Positions 19,101 to 31,100 of a stretch of DNA of 48,439 bases are shown piece after piece. Below the pieces are notes generated by a model. That model was not told the DNA's origin, did no database searches, and was given only the letters and a program-made list of their open reading frames with translations. Within the stretch, counting starts at the first letter, position 1. Each line of letters starts with the position of its first letter. Made by a program: the position numbers and the translations under genes. Source of the stretch: Phoronis australis (Eukaryota > Phoronida > Phoronidae); NCBI GenBank assembly GCA_002633005.1, contig NMRA01000012.1, forward strand, positions 1,606,357-1,654,795, read 5' to 3'.

Positions 19101-22100
19101 ATCAGGTCTTAAACTTACTGTGGTACAAAATAATGCCACACAGTCTACTTACTACTGTAACAATAAATAACAGTTACTACAGCTAACACACTCACCCGGC
19201 CAGGTACATATAAGTTATACACAGCAGTGTCACTTATCACATCATTATAAGCTGGAGGAGGGGCAGACGGCTCAGGAACATCAGGGTCGTATCCAGGTAC
19301 AGGGGATGCATCCACAGTGATGGAATCAGGCACTGGAGCTGCTGGGCTAATAATATCCACAGGTGGTGCTGAGGGCTCTGGTGATGGCACACTGTACAAA
19401 TTTGCAGTGCTATATTCAGGGGGAGACTGGTAGAGCGCATCTGTGTCAGCTCCTCCAGTGCCACCATTGGCCTCCTGGCCGGACGAGGGATCCCGTGGTT
19501 GATGTGGCCATGGTGATGATGTGGTGTCAGTCCTTGGACTGGTCATTTCTGTTAAATTGTGCGTCTCTGGGTTTTGAGACTGATCTGCAAAATGCAAAGG
19601 TCAGGAGAGGGATTACAATAACTGTGATGCCATTTTGTTAACAAGATTTTCACTTTTACATTCTGCACTTCCACCTGTTGGGTGCTACTGAAATTACCAC
19701 CTGAATCATCACTGCAACCTGCGATGATAATGATAATTATGACCTTCTATAGATGGATATTAAATAGGATGACAAAGAAGTGTTGGAGTCTGTATTAACC
19801 ACAAAACTGTTACAGGTAAAAACAGTCACAGGAGACAAAAAAGATTTCACTCACTGGCAGACACTGTAAAAATAAGGAATATTCTGAATGAATTATTATG
19901 ACGTGAACTGGTATCCAGAATCCTCAAATTTTGACTATTGGATCTGACAAAATAGTAATCAGTTAATATCTAAAAAGTTTTGTCAAACGTACACAAACCC
20001 TGGAATTTCCCTTTAATTGGATATTCTGGCACTGCAACGCACAATTATCATATTTTAGGAAATCATAACATATTAACCTGTTTTAATAACACTTCAGCCA
20101 TTTGCAGATTTGGAAAAATTGAATTTTCACAATTTTTCTTAAAGTATCACCAAGCTAAGAGAGCACAGTGTGCTCTTAAATAGTCCTGATGTGTTCTCCT
20201 ATTCATAAAGCATAGTGTTAGGGGTTCAGTTTGGACTAATTCCGGTAATGGTCTGATATAGCGTGCCCGAATTTTGAGAACCAGTTTTCTCCATTAAATA
20301 ACGGGCATCAAACTGGTTCTCAAAATATGACACGTTATATCAGACTATTGCCCTAATTCCTATAGGAGCCAAGTTAACCTACAGTGATGTGCAAAGAATG
20401 TAGAAGTGCCATATATTTAAATCACTTGTTCCTCAGTGCCCAACAGAAGATGTTAGACATAAATTAAAGTTGCAGTCAATCAACTGATTAATATGAAATT
20501 TTTTCTCAACGTGTTCCTTAAAATTAGAGAACAGGTCTAGGCTAGGCGAGAACAGGTCTAGAACCAACTTGCTGAACAGAAACTGTACATTACTGATTCA
20601 ATGCTCATAATTATTCAGCACGTCTACCGGAATGCTTGTTCTCATTTTTTAAGTGGCGTCTGAGTAAGGAGCAAATCGAGACGTGGACTAAATCAAAACT
20701 CAATTATACATTTGATGGATTTAGCAGCTTTTATTAAATGTGGTTTGTGATATTATCTGGAATTTCTGAAAAACTAAGATCATGGACGTATATTCGAACC
20801 TTTCGAAAACGTCAAAAAAAAAACAATACACCTGGGCATATTTAAGGATCTTGGCATATTTCAGAAAGGTGGAATGTCAAACATTTGTTGATGCAGCTTT
20901 GAAGCAAATATTCTATTTTCAAAGTATGTAATGAAGTTAGTTACAGTCACCGGAATATCTCGTTAAATAATAGTCACCTGTGTGAAATCGGGATCACAAA
21001 ATGTAATATCTTGAGAAACTCAACATAATTTTACGTCCTGCGTGTTAGCACAATCAATTAGATTTTCAAAGCATGCAAACCATTACTGAGAATACACCCA
21101 TAGTAATTCTACTTTTGGAGTTTTTTTTGAAAATAGAACCATGGGTGTTCTTTTGGGTAGACCTAATTTCGGAAATTCCTAGCCATGATTATCTCAACCA
21201 TTATGACTTATTCTGACTCACAAATTGGGAAATGGATTGTGAGTGCAGCACAACTTCTCAACTTGCGAGACCATACTACACGCACCATGTAATCCATAAA
21301 CAAATCCAGTGCCATCTGGTGGACATGCCCTTTAAAGTGGGATTCCTTATCACAACCCCTTCTATCCACATTCTTTCAGCACAGCTTCTATTGAGAGATA
21401 GGGATGCCTATAATTAGCTGATGAGCAATGCTGGAAACTACTTTCCTATGAGTATCTCAAGGCTTGCCAAATTTTTGTTGACAAAATTGCTATTACTTGA
21501 CCATTTTTGAAAATTCAATAAACAAGTAAACTAATTTTGACTCCTCTATTCAGATTATCCATTAGTTTTCATGTCCCAAAAAGAAAATGGAAATGCTTTA
21601 AGCCTTCATTATTCAGATATGATCTGATAAGAAACAGTAATTACCCTCTTACTATGTGACCTGGGTCACTCTATTGACAAGGAATCCCCTAGTGGGAGAC
21701 TGGAATGTGGATAGAACTGGTAAAGCTGACCACATGACAATTTCTCCAAATGGATCCTTATCTCGTATAAAGGGGATGTTTACAACAAGGCAAGATCTTA
21801 CCATTTGACTCAGTGTTACTGTTCTTCTTGCATAAGCAAACAAAACAAAAAAGAACGCCACTGCAAACCGCTGCCACTACAACGCCAATCAGCGTAGTCT
21901 CGTACTCGCTGCCACTTGTAGGAGAATCTACAGAACATACATGTAAACCAGATGATTAGCAGGGCAGGATTAATGAACGTACTAGTGGTCACATGACAAC
22001 TGCTGTCAGTAGATTGTTGCATTAATCCTCATCTTTTGACCATTATAACAATATTAGAACAGCTCAGAAAACTAACTAGAGTAAAAATTCTTTCAGTAAA

Positions 22101-25100
22101 ATTTCTGATGCTGAAATTCAAGATGAAATTTAATTTTCTTGATTTTAAGGATTCGGACATGGGCAATTCTTGGATTCATCGTATGCCTCAAATATCAAAG
22201 CCAAAAGGAACGGACAAAATGACCTGTTATTACCCCTCGTGATGGCCGAGTGGATGCTCAATTCTCAGGAATTGTCCGCAAAAAATCTACAGAAAAACTC
22301 GCATGGAATTCATCATCATAACCTGAAAACAGTATTTTGTCTCTGTTCTGTTGGATTGTACTGTAGCTGTCAACACAACATTTTAAAACTCCTCATAGTG
22401 TGTAACATAGAGGTGAATGATTGATTGTTGTTGATGAGTATTTCCTGAATTTGGGTCCGCCAATATTGCCTATACCTGAAATTTGGTACAAGCTCTCATC
22501 TTAAGCAAAATAATCAAATTTTCAACGTTCAAACTGGAGAATTTTTACTGTAGTCATTTCGCAGCCAGTATGCAAAAAAATTTGAAGGAAGAAAATAATG
22601 TAGTTATAATCAACATCAAATCAAATTTAATAGTCTGTGATTTTATTTCTTCAACAGTTCAGAGAATATGATGCTATAATTACTGTGAAAAGTTCAATGA
22701 GGACAAATTGATCCACGACTGATTTTTTTTCATAATTCTGGTTTTCCACTATGACCTGATGCACAAACCACAATGTCCTTATTCACCAGCAGTGCCTGTA
22801 GAGTTGGCCAGTTTTACTTCTGATATGGACAGTTGTATTCTTAAATAAGATCTTTACTAGACACACCTTGACAGAACTCTGACAGATTCTGCCACATGAA
22901 TCGTGCATCAACATTTTGCCAGAAAAGAATTGTTTAGCACTTTAACTAGCATTTTTGTCAGAGTCTAAAGCCACATTATAATGTGCCTTGTAGCCACTAA
23001 CGCACAGCCTGGGAGTTGTCACAAATTCCACAACACGTATCATAATTTTGTCTTGATTTATAATTGAAACAGATAATAAAGTAATGGTTAATTAGAAGCA
23101 CTTTAGTGCTTTGAAATTTTTCAAATTTCAACTTTGTCCAGTTAGATTGAAAAGTACCAGTCCTGTACCTCTACCAATTGTGGTGCATATCATTAGAGAT
23201 TGAATTTTGCAACACTGCGCTCCCATAACTATATCTGCGAGACTGGCAGAAGACTTACAGCATTCGCACATCCAATGAGCAGAAAATTAGTGAAGCTCAC
23301 CTCGATCTTCTTAAAGCCAGAAAAACAAGCTTGTATCCCCGACAACAGATTACTCAATTTGGGAGTTACAGTTGAGTTTTTAATATGTTGTTACTGTTCA
23401 ACACAGTTTAATAGCTGCCCCACTTTGAAATCACACATTAACCATTTCTCTGTTTTATGCTGATACTAGTTCCCATGTTTTACTTGAAGGCTGCAAATTT
23501 TCTGCCCATGATTTTCTCAACCATATTAAATCTCTGTACTCACCACACAATACAGAGTCCTCATCCGAACCATCAAAACAGTCACTTCTACCGTCACATT
23601 TCTGCCAACTGCTTATACATTGGCGTCGGTCAAGACAACTAAATTGACTACCGGGACATGCTGCAAGATTTGGAGTCTAGATGACAACCTTTTCTCATAG
23701 GGTTCTTTCACATCGCACATGGGAAACTGGCCGATTTGTGAATTGATGCAAGATAAGGATTTCATGAATTTCAACACATTTTTTATTACAATTAGGGTAA
23801 TGTTTACCTTTTTTGGAAGGCATTTTTGGTCAATTTGCAATATTTTGCTTCCAATAAAATGTATTTTGAACCTTTCCTAAAACAATGAAATCAATAACAA
23901 GAGCAACACGGAGCACTTAAATTAGCCCACAAACATGGCCAACAGATGGCACAGAGTGTCCCAAACTCGTCCAAAAACTAAGAGTTGTTGTCGTTTTTAC
24001 AACAGAAAACTATTTGAAAAAAAATTCATGAAAATCCACCAAGAAACTCTAAAGATGGCAAATGTGAAAAAAGGAATTGCCATATGGAGATGAGTAGTCG
24101 GATTCATCCGTTAACAGGTCAGAATACACAGGCCAAATTCTCCAAAGATCTTGTAAGGGGTTAGGAGATTCACCTGCAGATGCCACCACAATAGTTGGAC
24201 CCATCTGAAAATCCATGTTGGTCTATTGTCAGTAGAAACACATCTACAACATTTCAGGATCCCCTGAGCGGTTGGGCAGATACAGAAAGACAACAAAAAA
24301 AATCGAAAATGATGATGTGGCAAATACATCCCAAAATGGAAAGGTGTTGTCGTCTTTATTAATAGAAACTTAACCGTAAGCTATATTTCATGAAAAACTA
24401 TCGAGGGACTTTGAAGATAGGCAGATGCAACGTAAAAACTAATTGTCAATATGGGGGACAGCATCAGTCAGACTCGTCCAAAAGTCCTGGCCAGCAGTTG
24501 TCACATTTATAAGAAAACACTAACTTGCAAAACTTCACAAAGACCCTGCAACAAATAAGGAGCTACAGCCGTGGATGCAACAAAGACAAAATAACCACTA
24601 GGGGCCACTATAGTAGTCAGACTGTCTAAAATCAACAGCAGCCATGGTCTCCTAATCAGGAACACATGACTGTGCTAATGATCCTCTGAGTAGTCTGGCA
24701 GATAAAAAGGTGGACTCGAAATAATAAAAATGGCCACTAGGTGCCATTGAATAACATTCATTTGAAATATTGAATCCCTTCGCAAATGGAAAGAACTCCA
24801 AAGAAACAGACTAAGGAAATGTAAAAAAATAAAAGTGTTACGATGGGGAACAGCGGAAAGCAGATTGGTCTGATACTCTAATTTTTGTCATCCGTTTTTA
24901 GCTCCATGGGAACACATATTCCAAATTTTACAGAGGTGTTAACAATACCTATTTGAGCAGCCAAATAAAATGCCTCAAACTGTCCAAAAACCTTACAAAA
25001 AGGGTAGCATTACATAATTCCCTTAACTTTGAAGTTTCTAAGGTGCGACAAAATAAGTTCAACATTTCGTTTAAGCACACAACCTTAGTTTGTATACTAA

Positions 25101-28100
25101 CCGTATTATTTTGAAATCTTGAAGGCTGCATTTCAAATGAGTCAATTCAGAATGAGTTTATACCAAACAGAATGAATGCTTAGTTCAAATGGATGAACAC
25201 AACCTGCCAAATTAAGCAAAATGTGTTCATTAAAGTGTCTTTTTTTATAAATTTCTCAACTCCCCTGTTCTGAAAAGTTACAGCCAGGGGGAAAGTGCAA
25301 TTCCCAGACTTAAAACTTGCAACTCCACTCAAAATAGGTGGATTGAACTGTGGAGTTGCAAAATTCCCCCGCAGTGAGAAAGGTTAAATCCATTCCGGAT
25401 GGAGTAATCGCCAGTCAGGTTGAGACATGCATCACAAAAATGAGAGAATGAATCAGCTACGGCATCTGGTGATCAATACACAGAAATAATGAATTCGATG
25501 TCACTTGCTGAAGAAGTAAGAGGGAAAAGTAAGCCTGGGAAGTTGAGATGGAGTTTCAACAGACCAGACTTTCCTTAATGAGAAAGTGATCATACAAGTT
25601 GGTTAATAACTTACTAAGGGGACAGTGTCTTGAACTCTCATCAGAGTGATCAATACAATTCATAGTTGTGTCACATTTGTCGCTGTCCTTAATACAGTAA
25701 CCGTCATCACACGCCCACAAACTACGCAAAGAAGAGCAGTCTCCTGAAATAACAAATGGAATGCAGACTATGACTGGGTTCTCTGGGGGCAGGGATCTTC
25801 TAAATCTGAGCCGATATATGTACCTGGCCAAAATGAAAAAATGTAACATATGTTTAAACCAAGAGCTGAAATTGGGCCCCATTAATATAACTATTGATAG
25901 AAGACTTAAAACATTAGCCATGTTTTACCTCATCTGGAAAAGGTGTACGAGCTCAGAGATGAAATCTGGTTATTGGTTGCTAGCCGAAGTCACTGGGTTT
26001 GACAATGTGTTACACCCACATTTAGTATTTATACCTTGCGGAGTACTATAAGACCGAAACTTATATCAATTAAAGAGTTAATCTCCTATCCTATTTTTAT
26101 AACCATTTAATCTGAACTTGCACATCCCAACCCAAATTTATAAAACAAGAGCAACGCAGAGCGTTGAAATGCACCCACAATTGCACCGTATACGGTATCC
26201 TTCTAGGGTTGTTTATTGGTACCATAAAGTGGCCAGTAGAGGGCATATATGTAGTCTGTTGTACTTTGCAAAATGGAAAGGCATGGTCATTGTCTCCTCA
26301 ATAGGCTAGGGGCAAAATGTGAGTGATCTTCATAATACAAGCACATCCTATACATCAGTTGCTTAAAGCACCACAGAAACATAGAATTAAAAACAAATTT
26401 ACCAACATACGAGATTAGCACAGCATTAGAATGCCAGAAACAAATTTCTACTTGGAACTTTTCCTTCATAATCACGAAGTAACTCAAAGTATACACCTGA
26501 AGACCTATGAAAATACAGAGGTCAATGTAAAATACTAAAATTGCCACTAGAGGCATACCGGTAGTCAGAATCATCCTAAAGTCGTCATCGTCCGTTGTCA
26601 ACATCACATAAATACACTTGCTAAATTTAGTAGAGATCCTGCAAACGGTTTGGGAGATACAGCCATGGGCGCAAAAAAAAACTGCCACTAGGAGGCGCCA
26701 CAGTAAACAAAGTCATGGGAAATTCAGCGTCAACTGTCCTCTTCATAGTAAGAACATACATACCAATTTTCACAATCATACTTATAGCGGTTTGGTTGAT
26801 AGAGGGGTGGACGCCAAAAAACAGACCCAAAAACAGGAAAAATGGCCACTGGGTGTCGCAAACTAGGTTGAATCCATCCGAAAATGGGAGGATAGCGTCA
26901 TCGCACTATTAGGTGCCTACATACCAAATTTCATGAAAATCCGTTAAGGACTTGTGAAGATACAAACTTAAGGTAAACGTAAAAAATAAAATTGCCACTA
27001 GGGGGCACACTGGTAGGCGGATCCGTCCAAAAGTCGTCACCGTCTGTTGTTAACATAATATAAATACACTTATTCGTAAAGATCCTGCAAACGGTTTAGG
27101 AGATACAGCCATAAGCCAAAAAATAAAAACTGCCACTAGGAGGCGCCACCGTAGTCCAAATCGTCTGAAAATCATCGTCAGCCGTCCTCTACATAGTAAG
27201 CATATACATGCCAATTTTCACAATCATCCTTCGAGCGGTTTGGTTGATAGAGAGGTGGACGCACAAAAACAGACTCAAAAACACTAAAAATTGGCCACTA
27301 GGTGGCGCAAACTATGTCGAATCCCTCTGAAAACGAGAGGATAGCGTCATCTCACTAATGGGTGCCTACATACCAAATTTCATGAAAATCCGTTCAGGAC
27401 TTTTGAAGATACAAAGGTAAGCGTAAAAAAATTAAAATTGCCACTAGGGGGCACACCGGTAGTCGAATCCGTCCAAAAGTCGTCATCTTCTGTTGTTAAC
27501 ATCATATAAATATACTTACACAATTTTGTAACGGTCCTGCGAATAGTTTAGGAGATACAGCCATAGGCGCAAAAAAAAAACTGCCACTAGGAGGCGCCAC
27601 AGTGGTCAAAATCGTCGGAAAATCATCGTCAACCGTCCTCTACATAGTAAGCATATACATGCCAATTTTCACAATCACCCTTTGAGCGGTTTGGTTGATA
27701 GAGGGGTGGACGCACAAAAACAGACTCGAAACCACTAAAAATGGCCACTAGGTGGCGCAAACTATGTCGAGTCCATCTGAAAACGGGCAGGATGGCGTCA
27801 TCTCACTAATAGGTGCCTACATACCAAATTTCATGAAAATCCGTTCAGGACTTTTGAAGATACAAAGGTAAGCGTAAAAAACTAAAATTGCCACTAGGGG
27901 GCACACCGGTAGTCGGACCCATCCAAAAGTTCGCACATGCCGTCCCATTCATGAATGGAACATATGTGCCAAATTTCATGAACGTATGTCAAAGGGTTTT
28001 GGAGATAAAGCAGCAGACGCCGGACAGACGCCGCCCGGACGGACGGATGGATGGAGATGACAGCATAATGCGTCCACACATAAATGTGTGGGCGCATAAA

Positions 28101-31100
28101 AATGGTGAAGAAACGGCCAGAATCTACACCAGAACACTGGACATCGCAATCAACCCTAAGAACCATGTCCCCACTATCCCCATTACATGGTCTGCACCCC
28201 CCCCCCGGGGTTGGGTTCTCCCTGCAGACAATAGGCATTGTATCTGTTCCTCCCTTCCTCTGTCCTCACCCTTTCAGCATTCTGTCAAAACATTAAATTT
28301 ATTATTAGACTGCTTACTAATAGTATGTAAAATTGATTTCAACTCATTATGGAGATCAGATACAACGTAATCGACTCAGAAGAACTAGTACATCAAGTTC
28401 ATTATTGTTTGAGACCAGACTCAGTAGTACGTTGGCTTCACCGCGGGAGGCTGGACATTTTATGCGGGCAAAAGCAATACAAAAGTGTAACACAGGGAGA
28501 GCCAACATTTTTAAAGAGTAACGTGAAAAGAGCAAGACGAGTTTTCATCTTAAAACCAGTATATGTAACCCAACGTGGTTTGCACTGAGGGTGGTACTAA
28601 TTGGAAGACAGTAGCCAGTTAAACTTAAAATTAATGAAATATAGTCGCGTACTGTTACAGCTTTTTGGGTAATCCAGTACACACGTCCCGTCGGGGCATC
28701 GTGTAAGCTGTGAGGAGCTGCTCATTTTCCTGGAAGAAGCACATATCCGACCAGGAGGTTGATAGCTAGACGACAGTGATCTGTACAGTTGAGCATCTAC
28801 AAAAGGCAATGATCATAATTTCAGTTAAAGGGTTCAAAATTTTTAATGTTTTGTTAATTTCTTAAATTTTGATTTGTATTCTCACTGGTCTTTGCCAACT
28901 ACAAAATTTAATGTGCAAAACAAAGTGGGGTCACCAAATAAGATTTTCCATTAGTCAAGTAACCTAAACAAAGAAACTTCTGGGAAAAACTGAAAATTGT
29001 TGGGTAATTGAAATGCCACCTAAAATGAAATAAGTGGTTGATATCATTTTGAAAATGGATCAATTTTGTAGCATAATGACAATGTTTTAACAGCTTTTAA
29101 TAAGTTTACAGTCTTGCACCACTGCGAGGTAACAAACAAAGATATATCAGAATGTGCAACAGTAAAAACTTGAATTCCTCAAAAACGGGGAATTTCAAGG
29201 TTATAAGAAATGCTTAAAATGCAAATACTCTATGACGAGAAGTTGCTTCTTTTAATTATTAATAAATTTGAATTTGGCAGCCACGTGAATTAAGTCGCAT
29301 CTAATATGCTAACTAAAGGGCTTGTATTTGTCTTTTGCTTAGTATGACACATGAAAAGAATACTACGTTGACATTATCACCATTCAAGATTTGGCAACTA
29401 GGTCCAGTTTGCGTACCTCAAAATCTGTCGCATTGATCAAAGACATCATGCCCTCGTAGTTACTTAAATCGCCTCAGGTTGCTGATGTTATTGTTCTCTA
29501 GATAATCAGACCTACCATAAACACACTGGGATGACAATGGTACATTTAAATGTTCAATATTCAAAAGTTTTTAAAAACATAATTTTTTAATAGTTTGTAA
29601 AAAGTACAATGTGATTACAGTTTTTTGAATTTTGAAAACCAGGCAAGAAATGTGACTTTTAATTTGTATAATGTTACCATATTATGCTCCTCATTAAGGT
29701 TCTTTCAAACCATATTTTAGTGGCCTCCATCCTAACTTGTATGCCAAAAAATAGGTTTGTCAACGAGTAAAAGTATATTTTTTGAAAGAAAAAAGACCAG
29801 GGAACACAAAAATATGTTTCATATTTATGATAAATTATTATTATTATGTTTAACACATTTTTAAGTCAAAATTCCATGTTCAAGAAAGGTACATTCAGTT
29901 CATAGCAAAATAACCCCTCGGTCAATTTTAATGAAACCTAAATTTCTAAATGAAAACTTCACCAGTTACCTCAAAACCACTGTCAGGAATTTTCTAATAC
30001 CCTTTTTGTTTGATTTCTATGACAAATCAACTCGCAAAACATGAGGTATATTTGTATATAAGTTATAGTCATCTTCGTTTACATTATGCAAAAACCAGGC
30101 CACTACCCTTTATATCGAAAATCCTAAGTTTTTGAGACTGAAAAGTTGGAAAGTTTCAGCGAAATCTACCAAGCCGTATTTGAGAACTCTTGTTCCTAAG
30201 TTCAAATTAAGCCTCTTTGGCGAAGCCAAGAAAAAGCCAATTACGCAGCAAGACGTGAAAATCTCAGGGACTTTTATATTGGTTAATTATTCGGTGAAAA
30301 TTTGTTTTTGGTGAATATAATATACAGACCCCTTAGCCACGTTCATTACTTCAACATTAACACGCAATGTCATCTGAATTTGCAGTGCGTAATTAACTTC
30401 ATTGTCATAACAACATTTTAACAGCCAAGTCAATTCACAATGCATCGAATCCAACTAGGTCATGTGGGCGGAGCTAAAGTGGATCAAGCTGTTGCATTGT
30501 GGTCCACTTTAAAGTAGGTCAACAGTTCATTGCTAGACACACCACGCACTACTGGGAGACTGATATGAAAACCATTAAGAACAAAATGGATACAGAAATC
30601 AGTACGTCGTGAGCATGAGATCGAAACAGCGAAATGTCTCAGAATCAAATCTGCATTTTGTCTTTCAACATCTTTCTATCATATAAGGTACAACGTTGAC
30701 ACAATATTACATGGACTCTGTGAATGAAAGGACTGAGGCTACATATTACGGAGCAGCTCTGTGCCTGATGGGAGATTCGATTTGAGTGACAGCCCCGTAA
30801 CCTTTGACCTCGGATAAGTAGTAATTTAAAACTAATTTCCACGCCGTTGTGCAGTTCCGAGGTGGTTCTGCCAATTCTTTTTTCTCGCTACACCTTATCT
30901 ATTTCATATTTGAAGTTCCCCAGGAATGAAGATATTTTGCTAGACATATGTGAAATATTGCAAAAATGACCAATTTTTGTGAATAAAGTTTGAGATATCC
31001 CTAATTCTGCTCTGTGTGCGACATAATGAGCCAATTACTAAGAACCACCAGGCAGCAGATGGATTTTGAGGTATACCAAGTGTTATCGTACAATTCTTGG

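Noticed and set aside
19237-19467. Second minus-strand ORF over the proline-rich tail
   Set aside because: Out of frame with the transmembrane exon; the PPxY frame joins in phase on both sides.
26287-26866. ORFs MAVFFCAHGCISQTVCRI and relatives, also found near 17491-17836
   Set aside because: They recur because E2 and E3 share sequence; frames are broken between copies and no protein family is recognisable.
27888-28370. 160-aa ORF and its antisense partner over the end of element E3
   Set aside because: Lies in repeat-family sequence; similar ORFs occur at the equivalent end of E1 and E2 (9412-9636, 17992-18195) because the sequence is shared, with no codon constraint seen.
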